Of a DNA stretch of 64,000 bases, positions 36,434 through 45,832 are shown one piece after another; within the stretch, counting starts at the first letter, position 1, and every line of letters starts with the position of its first letter. The notes below the pieces were generated by a model, which was not told where the DNA came from, did no database searches, and saw only the letters and a list, made by a program, of their open reading frames with translations. Position numbers and translations under genes: made by a program. The stretch comes from Pseudoalteromonas umbrosa (GTDB taxonomy: Bacteria > Pseudomonadota > Gammaproteobacteria > Enterobacterales > Alteromonadaceae). The DNA is taken from NCBI RefSeq assembly GCF_030125375.1, contig NZ_JASJUU010000008.1, forward strand, positions 183,384 through 247,383. The letters run 5' to 3'.

Positions 36434-36470
36434 AAGGGCTGACAATCTGAACGCCCTTCTATCCTTTTTT
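36434..36470 (+). terminator. Probable terminator after the epimerase gene
   Basis: AAGGGC (36434-36439) pairs with GCCCTT (36453-36458) over a 13-base loop, followed after five bases by a run of T. The stem is short, so confidence is moderate. Confidence 0.5.
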
Positions 36471-36561
36471 ATGAAATAATCGTTTGCAATCTCTCACATG
36501 AACATGCAGATTTCTAGAGTGTGATTATACTTAAACATACCATCTACAAAGAGCCGTGTGA

Positions 36562-38595
36562 TTGCCTTACTCTCGATTCAATAAATTCATTCAAACAATA
36601 TTACACAGCAAGTACCTACTTTCGCTGCGAGAATCGTTTATTGCTCTTTTACCTTATTTTGTCAGTAGCGCACTTGCACTTCTTATAATTAACAGCGCGC
36701 TGTTCTTCAATTTAGTAAACGAAAGTAATGGATTATATGCTGCACTATTTAATGGTGCGACACTAATTTTGAGTCTATTTCCACTCATCGTTGCCACTTC
36801 TATCGGCTTCTTTATCTGTAAAAATTATGGGCAAAGTGGGATAATTGGTGCGATGCTCGCTTTGCTGAGTTTCTCACTACATGGCCAGTATATCATTTCT
36901 GTAAACACTAACTTTGAGCTTAACGCCACAGGTGCAACGCCATTTGCCATTATTATTCCAAGTATTAGTAGTTTATTACTGGTATTGTGTATGCGGATTC
37001 AACCAAGTTTTGATGGTTATTTATATCGTGTTAGTCACTTCTTAGGCGAAAAACTACGGGCAATTATCCCATTCTCCTTAGTCTTTTTCAGTTTTTATCT
37101 GTTTATGCCTATCCTTTATGAAATCGGCGACCTCATTGCCTCATGGATCACGCCAGATACCTCCAATACCTCAGTTGCTTGGCTAACTTATCAGAGAATG
37201 CTCGTAACACATGGTTTGTGGTTTCTTGGTATCCACGGTGATAACACATTTGATATGTTACTTAGCCCCCAGTTTTTGTCACAGCCGATCATACCAGGGA
37301 TCTCGGCAAAAACATTTTATGATACCTTCGTGCTTATTAGTGGCACTGGCTGCTTCGCTGGCCTCATTTTAGCCGCTCTATGCCTTAAACGCAGCGGCCA
37401 TGAACGCAACATAGCCAAGCTTTCTATTCCTTTCACTGTTTTTAATTTTTGTGAGATTATTGTTTTCGCCCTACCTATATTTTTAAACCCAATTATGCTC
37501 GTGCCATTTATTTTGGTTCCGAGTATTAACTTTGCAATAGCCTACTTTGTCTTAAGTCACGGCTGGATTGAAGTCACTAATATTGAGATCAGCTGGATGA
37601 CCCCTGCGCTGATCAGCGGCTATAAAGTCTCTGGAGGTGTATCAGGTGTTATATTGCAAAGTTGCTTAATTATCTCCAGTGCATTCATCTATTACCCTTT
37701 CTTACACTGGCACAACCGCCAAATTAACTTTGAAAGTGCCATTAACAAGCTGACCGATAAATTAAAAATTTCTGAGCAATTAAGAAGTACGGGAGAGTCT
37801 GTATTCATAGCTCACCAACGAGATATTGACTATGCTAGCAAAGAGCTAAATCAAGTACTTAATGATATTAGTGAAGGCAAGCTCAAGTTATATTACCAAC
37901 CGCAAATTTGTCAGCTCTCAGCAACCGTCAGTGGGTTTGAAGCATTATTAAGGCTACAAAAACCAAATGGTAATTTAGTCGGTCCTTACTTTTTAAACAC
38001 ATTAATAAAACATGATCAAACAGACATTATTGACAAATGGGTCATTGAACAAGCAAAACGCGATCTTGAGTATTTTAGAAATAAAGATTTTTTCCCAATC
38101 ATTAGCATCAATGTAAATCCTAAGGTCATGACTGATCATGTACTCATTAATTATCTATGCGAAACATTTTATCAGCTTCCTAATCAACTAAAAATTGAGG
38201 TCGTCGAGTCCGGCTATTTAAGTGATAAAAACAAAGTCATTAAAAATATCTTCAAACTACGGGCCTCAAATATAGAAACCATCATTGACGATTTTGGTAC
38301 CGGCTACTCCAGTTTATCAATGTTAGCTGATCTGCCTATCGACATTGTAAAATTAGACAAATCGCTGTTAGATAATGCACAAGAAGAATCAGGTGCGGAT
38401 TTTTACACCTATGTGGTTGAGTTGCTTCATAAAATGGATAAACATTTAGTCGCCGAAGGGGTCGAAACTCAGCGTCAATTAGAGTTCGTTCGCGGCTTGC
38501 AAATTGAAACTGTACAGGGATGGTATTATCAGAAGGCCTTGCCCAAACAAGATATCATACCCTATGTGGCGACTTTCCCCTCCAAGCTCAGTTAG
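36562..38595 (+). CDS. PTS EIIC-like membrane domain fused to an EAL phosphodiesterase domain
   Basis: A 677-residue protein, start TTG 36562 (AAGAG about 9 bases upstream; no better start). Residues about 20-385 are a multi-helix domain with PTS lactose/cellobiose-type EIIC features: THGLWFLGIHGDNTFD near 216-230, FNFCEIIVFALPIFLNPIMLVPFIL near 294-318 with Glu298 where sugar EIICs have FNINEP, and WMTPALISGYKVSGGVSGVIL near 345. A linker (385-430) leads to an EAL domain: EALLRL (460-465), INVNPK, EVVESG, DDFGTGYSSL, KLDKSLL, AEGVET and QGWYYQKALP. The main metal/catalytic residues of c-di-GMP phosphodiesterases are present. No EIIA/EIIB domain is attached. It could sense a sugar, or the PTS state, and lower c-di-GMP. 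Confidence 0.85.
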   Translation: MPYSRFNKFIQTILHSKYLLSLRESFIALLPYFVSSALALLIINSALFFNLVNESNGLYAALFNGATLILSLFPLIVATSIGFFICKNYGQSGIIGAMLALLSFSLHGQYIISVNTNFELNATGATPFAIIIPSISSLLLVLCMRIQPSFDGYLYRVSHFLGEKLRAIIPFSLVFFSFYLFMPILYEIGDLIASWITPDTSNTSVAWLTYQRMLVTHGLWFLGIHGDNTFDMLLSPQFLSQPIIPGISAKTFYDTFVLISGTGCFAGLILAALCLKRSGHERNIAKLSIPFTVFNFCEIIVFALPIFLNPIMLVPFILVPSINFAIAYFVLSHGWIEVTNIEISWMTPALISGYKVSGGVSGVILQSCLIISSAFIYYPFLHWHNRQINFESAINKLTDKLKISEQLRSTGESVFIAHQRDIDYASKELNQVLNDISEGKLKLYYQPQICQLSATVSGFEALLRLQKPNGNLVGPYFLNTLIKHDQTDIIDKWVIEQAKRDLEYFRNKDFFPIISINVNPKVMTDHVLINYLCETFYQLPNQLKIEVVESGYLSDKNKVIKNIFKLRASNIETIIDDFGTGYSSLSMLADLPIDIVKLDKSLLDNAQEESGADFYTYVVELLHKMDKHLVAEGVETQRQLEFVRGLQIETVQGWYYQKALPKQDIIPYVATFPSKLS

Positions 38596-38817
38596 GGCTA
38601 TATTTGACAACGCTTACGCGCTTTAATTTGTACCAAACATACTGAACTAGTGACAATGATGCTTCGCAAGGTCACTCATTGGATCTTTTATACTTGAACT
38701 AAAACTTTTGGGGGTCATAACTTAATAGATCAGGTTTTAATAAATGAACATAGACACTAATTACGTTATGCTGCCACACATTCCACTCGAAAGCCCAGAG
38801 CAGATTTAGGAAAAATT

Positions 38818-39411
38818 ATGATACTTGCTTTGTTCGACTTTGATGGCACCATCACAACAGACGACTGTTATACCAAGTTTTTATTCTTTTCAACACCCAA
38901 AATTCGTTTGTATTTAGGTTACTTTATTCTGCTTCCAATTATACTTTTATATAAAATGGGTATTTTACCTGCGAATAAGACTCGTCCAATTCTTTCAAAA
39001 GTCGCATTTTGGCGTCGCTCTGAAAGCGATGTGATGTGTATAGCGCACGATTACGTCGAACAGGTTCTGCCATCATTAATGAGGCAGGATATGCTTGAAA
39101 AAATACAATGGCATCAATCTCAGGAACATAAAGTCTTTGTGATATCAGCGTCACTCAACCCTTATTTGTCTTTGTGGTGCAAACAACATGGTGTTAACTT
39201 GATATGCAGCGAGCTTGAGTGTGTAGATGGGAAGTATACCGGTAACTATACTCATGGAGATTGCAGTGGAGCCAGCAAGGTTAACCTGCTCAAAAAACAG
39301 ACAAATATATCAGATTATGAACATATCTATGCATATGGTGATACTGAAGAAGACAGAGCCATGTTAAGTATTGCCGACACTCGTTTTTATCAGGGTCAGA
39401 AAATAATTTGA
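38818..39411 (+). CDS. HAD-IB family phosphatase
   Basis: A 197-residue HAD hydrolase. Motif I FDFDGTIT has the nucleophile Asp7 and Asp9; motif II lies in VFVISASLNPYL; motif IV YAYGDTEEDRAML holds the Mg-binding Asp. The cap region contains a hydrophobic helix (LGYFILLPIILLYKMG). It resembles the SerB/PSPase-like subclass IB acting on small phosphomonoesters; the true substrate is unknown. AGGAA precedes the ATG. Confidence 0.87.
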   Translation: MILALFDFDGTITTDDCYTKFLFFSTPKIRLYLGYFILLPIILLYKMGILPANKTRPILSKVAFWRRSESDVMCIAHDYVEQVLPSLMRQDMLEKIQWHQSQEHKVFVISASLNPYLSLWCKQHGVNLICSELECVDGKYTGNYTHGDCSGASKVNLLKKQTNISDYEHIYAYGDTEEDRAMLSIADTRFYQGQKII

Positions 39412-39466
39412 AACACTTGCATACATAGATACTTAAAAAAGTGCCAAAAAAAACCTTACAATATAC

Positions 39467-39495
39467 AGCTGCTTTCATATCATAAAAGCAGCTGG
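39467..39495. repeat. Perfect 10-bp inverted repeat between convergent genes
   Basis: CAGCTGCTTT and AAAGCAGCTG enclose 9 bases. It lies between the ends of the HAD gene (+) and the secreted repeat gene (-), and may end one or both transcripts, though no strong T run follows on either side. Confidence 0.45.
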
Positions 39496-39504
39496 ATAGT
39501 TTTA

Positions 39505-40083
39505 TCAATAAAAATAGCCACACAGCATAAACCTAATACGGTCATCTCCGCTATCTTGATAGTAGAAACCTGTCGTATAGGTGTCTTTACCATGCACTTT
39601 TCCGCAAACAACAGGACCATTTATGTCTGCATTTTGGAAGTCAAACAATGGGTAAGTGGCTTTACCCAATACCCTAGTACACTCAAAACGCTCAACACTT
39701 CTATCGCCCTGATCATAAAAATACATGCCTGTGACAACAAAGCCACTAGCACATTCGTACCAACCATTACCATTGCCATTCATATACACATTATATCTTT
39801 GCGTTGAGGAAAGTGGCATTCCATCTATGTCTTTGGCCTGAAACCCATACAAACTACGGTCTTCTTGGGCATTTAAAGCACTGAGTATGTGCACAGCCAA
39901 GCGTCTATTCGCATAGTGAGCGATATGCCAATTATTACCTTTACCTAGCATGGTATAAAACTTAAATGCTTGTGTATCAACTATGCTAGATATCTCTGCT
40001 TCTTGACTGTGCTTTAGCTCATACGCATCTAACTCACAAAACCAAAACCCAATCACTAAAAATAAAAAAGATTTTAAATACAT
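39505..40083 (-). CDS. Secreted protein of unknown function with an internal repeat
   Basis: The start at ATG 40083 follows AGGGA; the longer 40101 start lacks a Shine-Dalgarno. The 192-residue product has a signal peptide (MYLKSFLFLVIGFWFCELDA). The C-terminal half holds two related units: GFVVTGMYFYDQGDRSVERFECTR and TYTTGFYYQDSGDDRIRFMLCG, sharing T-G-(M/F)-Y-(F/Y)-x-D/Q-x-G-D-R and one Cys each, plus two further Cys (YEC, VVC). This Tyr/Gly/Asp repeat looks like a small beta-structured, possibly carbohydrate- or metal-binding domain. I recognise no family. Confidence 0.7.
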   Translation of the reverse strand: MYLKSFLFLVIGFWFCELDAYELKHSQEAEISSIVDTQAFKFYTMLGKGNNWHIAHYANRRLAVHILSALNAQEDRSLYGFQAKDIDGMPLSSTQRYNVYMNGNGNGWYECASGFVVTGMYFYDQGDRSVERFECTRVLGKATYPLFDFQNADINGPVVCGKVHGKDTYTTGFYYQDSGDDRIRFMLCGYFY

Positions 40084-40337
40084 GACTTTCCCTAATTTCA
40101 TATTGTTCAGTAAATTGAAGACTAGCCTCTCGCGAAAGAATAACTATTACACTTAATAACAGCACCCAGATATGGGTACAAAAACCCCCGTATGATTCGC
40201 CATCGGCTTCCCCTTACAAAACAACAAAAAAACTAAACGTACACCCTCATACAGCCAGCGACAGTTTGATACAGACGCAGAAAGCTATGCTCATATATTT
40301 TATAAATACAACATTAATAAACCTGAGGTTAGACTCA

Positions 40338-41912
40338 ATGATTCAACCACATACGAATAAATATGTGCGCTTAACGCTTATCATATGCACCTTAAACAAT
40401 TTGGCCGCATGTGGCTCAAATAATGAAAACACCGCGCCCAATATTCAAGTAAACACGCCAAAACTCTCTGTCATCCAAAATAGTCAGGGCATTTTGTCTG
40501 CCACAGTGAGTGACAATGAAAACAACCTCGATATGCTGCATTGGCAACAAATTGGTGGACAGGCACAAGCCATCATTGAAAACCCCAATAAAGCCTCAAC
40601 TCGGTTCTTAGCGCCGAAGCTACCAGGCCAATATCAATTTCGCCTAACAGCTGTGGATAAACAAGGCAGTCAATCTCAAGCAACCATCAATATCGAGGTT
40701 AAACCTGTACACGAATTCGCCGAGCCAGCACTCACCAAGTTAATGAACAGCCTATATAAAATGCACCAGCCACTGATTGCCAATATGGCACTATCTGTGA
40801 CTTTTAATGACTTAGACTTTACATGGCAAGGCGCCACCGGCTTTGCCGATATTAAAGAACAACTAGAAATGACCCCCTCACACCCATTTAGAGTCGCGAG
40901 TATTTCAAAAACAATAACTGCTGCTGTCACGCTGAAAATGATAGAGATGGGCAAGTTTGACTTGGATACTCAACTTTCAGAGTTACTGACGGACTCAGAT
41001 ATGCCAACAGGCTACCTAGTAGCCGATCTACACGAGCACAATGGTATGAAACGAGGTGGAGAAATTACCATTCGCCAATTACTCGATCAAAGTACGGGCA
41101 TTAAAGATTACATATCTTATCTTAATGATCCTATGTCACCGGACTATTTGGCGTTAAACAGTGCACTAAAAGGCACGCATCAAGATGCGCAGATGTGGAG
41201 CCCACAAGACATACTAAGAGACATGCTTGATCGGAAGCTAACTCATAATCTGCAATCCCCTCTGGGTCAACATCACGTATACTCTGACAGTAACGCGGTG
41301 TTGCTGGGTATCGTATTAGAAAAAATAGGCAAAGCTCCCTTACACAAATTAATGGAGCAGCTGGTTTTTTCCCCATTGGCAATGGACAGTACTTATATGG
41401 ACTTTCATGAGGACCACAAAGGCCTCACACCAGTCGACCATTACTATATACTTAGCAAAGAAAGCCACGAAAGAGACTATCCTGACTACTTTTACGGTAA
41501 TCATAATATTCCTGCAATTCATATGAATACCTCATTTGCTTGGGCAGGTGGCGGCGTTGTCTCGACGCTGGGGGATTTAAATAAATTCTACAGCGCGATA
41601 CATGATGGCACTCTTATTCAAGACCCACAGTTACAAGCACAGTGGCTGTCTTGGAAAATATCGACTAATGAACAAGGGTCTGAGTTTTATGGCTTAGGGT
41701 TACAGTCTGCTATTGGCGAGCTTGATAACTATGACACGCAAATTAAAATGATTGGGCACGCTGGCTCTTGGGGGGCCTTGGCCTTCGACTTTCAGCCCTA
41801 TAACATCAGAATTATCGCTTGGGACAGTCAGTTTGGTACTGAGGCACATTGGATGTTTGTTGAAGCTGTTTTAGTGGCACTTGAAGAGATGGGTTATAAT
41901 AAAAGCTTTTAA
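40338..41912 (+). CDS. Serine hydrolase lipoprotein, beta-lactamase class C fold
   Basis: The start was set at ATG 40338 (GAGG upstream) so that the protein opens with a lipoprotein signal ending in LAAC-G (Cys25 of 524). A roughly 100-residue Ig/PKD-like domain follows (PKLSVIQNSQGILSATVSDNENNLDM..., FRLTAVDKQGSQSQATI), then a PF00144 penicillin-binding/esterase domain. Its triad is S-I-S-K in RVASISKTIT, Tyr of YSDSNAVLLG and H-A-G in IGHAGSWG. Family members are D,D-peptidases, D-aminopeptidases or esterases. Which one this is cannot be told; antibiotic resistance should not be assumed. Confidence 0.85.
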   Translation: MIQPHTNKYVRLTLIICTLNNLAACGSNNENTAPNIQVNTPKLSVIQNSQGILSATVSDNENNLDMLHWQQIGGQAQAIIENPNKASTRFLAPKLPGQYQFRLTAVDKQGSQSQATINIEVKPVHEFAEPALTKLMNSLYKMHQPLIANMALSVTFNDLDFTWQGATGFADIKEQLEMTPSHPFRVASISKTITAAVTLKMIEMGKFDLDTQLSELLTDSDMPTGYLVADLHEHNGMKRGGEITIRQLLDQSTGIKDYISYLNDPMSPDYLALNSALKGTHQDAQMWSPQDILRDMLDRKLTHNLQSPLGQHHVYSDSNAVLLGIVLEKIGKAPLHKLMEQLVFSPLAMDSTYMDFHEDHKGLTPVDHYYILSKESHERDYPDYFYGNHNIPAIHMNTSFAWAGGGVVSTLGDLNKFYSAIHDGTLIQDPQLQAQWLSWKISTNEQGSEFYGLGLQSAIGELDNYDTQIKMIGHAGSWGALAFDFQPYNIRIIAWDSQFGTEAHWMFVEAVLVALEEMGYNKSF

Positions 41913-42011
41913 TATAATGGTGGTCGAACACAATCTGATCGATCACCAAAAATCATCATTTTATTTCAGTTCTAACTCACTACACACTCTCGCACACTGC
42001 TAGAATAACAG

Positions 42012-42233
42012 CTATGCACTTTGCTCTGCACGCGTAAACCAAGCGACGACCTGCTTTAAATATGCATCCCCATACTTAGCCGCAAATTCTTGCGTGTGCA
42101 GTTCAGTTGGGTCGCTCAATGCGTTAATGCGAGTCCTTGCATATTCAGCTGTCAAATTAATTTTGCATCGTACAGTGATTGCATGGTGCCACTGCTCATA
42201 ACTTTGAAAATAAAAACTGCTGTGATCATTCAT
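42012..42233 (-). CDS. Small conserved hypothetical protein
   Basis: A 73-residue soluble protein beginning MNDHSSFYFQSYEQWHHAIT and ending in a helical, charged segment (AAKYGDAYLKQVVAWFTRAEQ). AAGGAG is present before the ATG. It has no signal peptide or membrane helix. It stands alone and no function can be assigned. Confidence 0.65.
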   Translation of the reverse strand: MNDHSSFYFQSYEQWHHAITVRCKINLTAEYARTRINALSDPTELHTQEFAAKYGDAYLKQVVAWFTRAEQSA

Positions 42234-42645
42234 AATACCAAGGCTCCTTTATATTAGCGCGTAGTGAAATGCACTGAACTGTATCTCTGGAACAGTAGAG
42301 CATTCAACTTATGTTACTATATAACGATTTTCCAGAAGTAAAGTTTAGACTTACAAAGTAAAAAATACCCATCAAGTTCGACTTTAGATTAATAAATAGC
42401 TCATTTACTTTCATGATGAACCAAAACGAGCAACAAGCTGGCAGTTCTTCTGGACTGCTCAAAACAACAAACATGTAAGGCTAAATATGCAGACTGAAAA
42501 TGCATATGTTATGAGAAGTTATGGGAGTCGCTTTCTGATGCTAAACAAACGGGGATGAATTGAAGCGTGTGCTAACGCACTTAAAATTTAACCATAAAAA
42601 AAAGCGCGTTTAAAACGCGCTTTTTTCGTAGTCAGTCTGTATAGA
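42234..42645. other. Intergenic region with no confident gene apart from the acnB terminator
   Basis: It contains two tiny plus-strand frames (42413-42478 and 42487-42558; 21 and 23 codons) without clear ribosome sites, and the terminator at 42595-42626. No further feature was seen. Confidence 0.4.
42595..42626 (-). terminator. Intrinsic terminator after acnB
   Basis: AGCGCGTTT-a-AAACGCGCT (42603-42621) flanked by an A run before and a T run after, active on both strands; it ends 20 bp before the acnB stop. Confidence 0.85.
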
Positions 42646-45456
42646 TTAAACTACTTTAACAGGCACTGCTTGCTCAGAACCAAACTTAGTTGTTAGCTCT
42701 TCTTCAGCTGGTGTAAATGCTGTTAGATCAATACCTTCAACTGCCGCAGTATATTCTTCGATAGTAGGGAAGCGACCAAGTACAGTTGAAAGCACTACTA
42801 GTGGTGTTGAACCAAGTAGAGATTCACCTTTCTTCTCAGCTGTATCCGCTACAACACGGCCTTGGAAAAGACGCGTTGATGTAGCAATTACAGTGTCACC
42901 AGGTTCAGCTTTTTCTTGGTTACCCATACAAAGGTTACAACCAGGGCGTTCTAGATAAAGGATGTTTTCGTACTTAGTGCGTGCAGCCGTTTTAGGTTGC
43001 TCATCGTCAAACTGGAAGCCAGCGTACTTAGCTAGGATATCCCAGTCGCCTTCCGCTTTAAGCTCATCAACGATGTTGTACGTTGGTGGAGCCACAACTA
43101 GCGGCGCTTTGAATTCGATAGAACCATTTAGTTTTTCAAGGTTACGTAGCATCTGAGCGATGATTTGCATGTCACCTTTGTGAACCATACATGAACCAAC
43201 GAAACCTAGATCTACAGGCTTATCATTGTAGAATGAAACAGGGCGAATAACGTCGTGCGTGTAACGCTTAGATACGTCTTCGTTGTTTACATCTGGGTCA
43301 GCAATCATTGGCTCAACGATTTCGTCAAGGTCAACAACAACTTCAGCGTAGTACTTAGCGTTGTCGTCTGGTGCTAGAGCTGGTTGTTCGCCAGATTGAA
43401 CACCTGCAATACGCTCGTCAGCTAGGTCGATAAGGCCTTGTAGCGTCTTAGCTTCGTTTTCCATACCCTTGTTGATCATGATCTGGATACGGCTCTTAGC
43501 TAGCTCGATAGACTTAACAAGTGTTTCATTGTTTGAAATACAGATAGATGCTTTCGCTTTCATTTCTGCAGTCCAGTCAGTGAATGTGAACGCTTGGTCA
43601 GCCATTAGCGTACCAATGTGAACTTCGATGATTCGACCTTGGAACACGTTCTCACCGCCAAATTGCTTAAGCATTTGCGCTTGAGTTGCATGAACAACGT
43701 CACGGAAGTCCATGTGCTTAGCCATGTTGCCTTTGAAAGTTACTTTCACAGACTCTGGAATTGGCATTGCAGACTCGCCCGTTGCTAGTGCTAGTGCAAC
43801 AGTGCCTGAGTCAGCACCGAAAGCGACGCCTTTAGACATACGCGTATGAGAGTCACCACCGATGATAATAGCACGGTCATCCACAGTAATATCATTAAGT
43901 ACTTTGTGAATTACGTCGGTCATTGAGTGGTAAACACCCTTAGGATCACGTGCAGTGATAAGACCAAACTTGTTCATGAATGCCATTAGCTTAGGAATGT
44001 TTGCTTGCGCTTTTTTATCCCATACAGAAGCTGTGTGACAACCAGATTGGTATGCACCGTCAACAAGAGGTGAAATTGTTGAAGCAGCCATTGCTTCAAG
44101 TTCCTGTGACGTCATTGGACCCGTGGTATCTTGAGAACCTACGATGTTTACTTTAACACGTACGTTTGAACCAGCGTGTAGTGGTGTTTCAGATTGAACA
44201 CCTACCGCGTTGCGGTTAAAGATTTTTTCAACCGCAGTCAGGCCTTGGCCTTCGTGTGAGATTTCTTTAGAAGGTGCGTATACTGCTGGTGCTGCTACAC
44301 CTAGTGTTTCAGCTGCTAGTGTTTGAAGCTTTTTACCGAATACTACAGCGTAAGAACCGCCAGCTTTCATGAATTCAACTTTTTGTGGTGTGAACGCAGA
44401 TGAGATGTCTGCAAGTTCTTCTTCACCGTTGAAAAGCTTTTTAGCTTTAGTATCGATAGTCAGCACAGTACCGGTTGCTACTGAGTATGCTTCTTCTAAT
44501 ACTGGGTCACCGTTTTCATCAGTTACTGTGTTACCGTCAGCGTCTACTTTCTTAACCCAGTTTTTAAGGTCAAGACCGATACCACCTGTTACATCAACCG
44601 TAGTAAGGAAGATAGGAGCAATACCGTTAGTACCCGCAACAACAGGTGCGATGTTGATGAAAGGAACATATGGACTTGCTTGCTCACCCGCCCAAAGTGC
44701 TACGTTGTTCACACCAGACATACGTGAAGAACCTACACCCATAGTACCTTTTTCAGCGATAAGCATTACTTTAGCGTTAGGGTGTTGTTTTTGAAGAGCA
44801 ACGATTTCTTGTTGTGCTTCAGGTGTGATCATACATTGGCCGTGTAGTTCACGGTCAGCACGCGAGTGTGCTTGATGGCCAGGAGAAAGTAAGTCAGTAG
44901 AGATATCACCTTCACCAGCAATGTAAGTTACAACTTCAATTTTCTCAGCAACATCAGGTAACTTAGTGAAAAACTCTGCTTTTGCGTAGCTTTCTAGGAT
45001 GTCTTTAGCAACAGCATTGCCAGCTTTGAATGCGTCTTGTAGACGAGTTGTATCTGCATCGTATAAGAAAACTTGTGTTTTAAGTACGTCAGCAGCTTTT
45101 GAAGCGATTGCAGCATCGTCACCTAGAGCAAGATCTAGTAGAGCAGCGATTGATGGACCACCTTTCATGTGTGAAAGAAGTTCAAATGCAAAATCAGCTG
45201 TGATTTCAGCGACCGTTTCTTCACCTAAAATAATTTCTTTTAGGAATTGTGCTTTTACACCCGCTGCGCTAGTTGTGCCAGGAAGTGTGTTGTAGATGAA
45301 GAATTTAAGAGAATCTTCGCGATGCTCGTTCTCTGTGTCTTTAATTTGGGCGATAATTTCTGATAGCAAATCAGCGCTATCAATTGGTTTTGGGTTAAGT
45401 CCAAGTTCCGTTTTACGGGTTTGGATTTCTTCCAAGTACTCAGTATACAAACTCAT
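42646..45456 (-). CDS. acnB: Aconitate hydratase B (AcnB)
   Basis: A 936-residue TCA-cycle enzyme (citrate/isocitrate; also 2-methylisocitrate dehydration). The N-terminal HEAT-like and swivel domains (FFIYNTLPGTT..., IAGEGDISTDLLSPGHQAHSRADRELHGQC) precede the catalytic region with GGDSHTRMSKGVAFGADSG, GSCMVHKGDMQ and RPGCNLCMGNQ, whose cysteines hold the [4Fe-4S] cluster. It is somewhat longer than E. coli AcnB (865). It is monocistronic, with its own terminator. AcnB can also bind mRNA when its cluster is lost. A Fur-box-like sequence lies 184 bp upstream. Confidence 0.95.
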   Translation of the reverse strand: MSLYTEYLEEIQTRKTELGLNPKPIDSADLLSEIIAQIKDTENEHREDSLKFFIYNTLPGTTSAAGVKAQFLKEIILGEETVAEITADFAFELLSHMKGGPSIAALLDLALGDDAAIASKAADVLKTQVFLYDADTTRLQDAFKAGNAVAKDILESYAKAEFFTKLPDVAEKIEVVTYIAGEGDISTDLLSPGHQAHSRADRELHGQCMITPEAQQEIVALQKQHPNAKVMLIAEKGTMGVGSSRMSGVNNVALWAGEQASPYVPFINIAPVVAGTNGIAPIFLTTVDVTGGIGLDLKNWVKKVDADGNTVTDENGDPVLEEAYSVATGTVLTIDTKAKKLFNGEEELADISSAFTPQKVEFMKAGGSYAVVFGKKLQTLAAETLGVAAPAVYAPSKEISHEGQGLTAVEKIFNRNAVGVQSETPLHAGSNVRVKVNIVGSQDTTGPMTSQELEAMAASTISPLVDGAYQSGCHTASVWDKKAQANIPKLMAFMNKFGLITARDPKGVYHSMTDVIHKVLNDITVDDRAIIIGGDSHTRMSKGVAFGADSGTVALALATGESAMPIPESVKVTFKGNMAKHMDFRDVVHATQAQMLKQFGGENVFQGRIIEVHIGTLMADQAFTFTDWTAEMKAKASICISNNETLVKSIELAKSRIQIMINKGMENEAKTLQGLIDLADERIAGVQSGEQPALAPDDNAKYYAEVVVDLDEIVEPMIADPDVNNEDVSKRYTHDVIRPVSFYNDKPVDLGFVGSCMVHKGDMQIIAQMLRNLEKLNGSIEFKAPLVVAPPTYNIVDELKAEGDWDILAKYAGFQFDDEQPKTAARTKYENILYLERPGCNLCMGNQEKAEPGDTVIATSTRLFQGRVVADTAEKKGESLLGSTPLVVLSTVLGRFPTIEEYTAAVEGIDLTAFTPAEEELTTKFGSEQAVPVKVV

Positions 45457-45536
45457 ATGAACCTCGTCAGGCAGTAATACGCATATATAAATCAGGGTTA
45501 TTTTACCCTAAATTTAAAGCGCTAGTAATCATTTAA

Positions 45537-45556
45537 CTAAAAAGCACTTTTTAGTA
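45537..45556. repeat. Palindrome ACTAAAAAG-ca-CTTTTTAGT upstream of acnB
   Basis: Nine-bp perfect arms around a 2-bp centre, about 80 bp before the acnB start codon; position suits an operator or a 5'-UTR hairpin. Confidence 0.4.
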
Positions 45557-45639
45557 TTAGTTTGCGCCGCAAAATACACTAAATTCACTAGGTTACGCTA
45601 ATTTATAAAGTTAATGGGCGGTATAAATACCATTTATGT

Positions 45640-45658
45640 GATAATGATTATTATTTCC
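45640..45658. promoter_or_regulatory. Fur-box-like sequence
   Basis: GATAATGATTATTATTTCC agrees with the 19-bp Fur consensus at 15 positions, the mismatches lying in the centre and right arm. It is 184 bp upstream of acnB, an iron-sulphur enzyme gene, and could also serve a plus-strand transcript running toward 45833. Confidence 0.4.
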
Positions 45659-45832
45659 GAGATAAATATTTGTCACTTTCCTCGCTAAAAGTAGATGACA
45701 GAACGCCCAATTTCAAACCAATTACTGCCATTAACCGCACAATTTAAAAGATGAGTTTTATCAGACAAAGCCTTAACCTTTCTCTAGACACTTAAACAGG
45801 TGAAATTAAATTTTTATATTCAATAGATTAGA

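Noticed and set aside
36562..38595. Functional PTS sugar transporter
   Set aside because: No EIIA/EIIB genes or domains nearby, and the FNINEP motif is altered.
38744..38809. 21-codon ORF just upstream of the HAD gene
   Set aside because: Complete frame but no ribosome site or Trp/His-like codon run; likely chance.
40338..41912. Antibiotic-resistance beta-lactamase
   Set aside because: Although the fold is that of class C enzymes, the S-I-S-K, Y-S-D-S-N and H-A-G motifs are equally those of esterases and D,D-peptidases.
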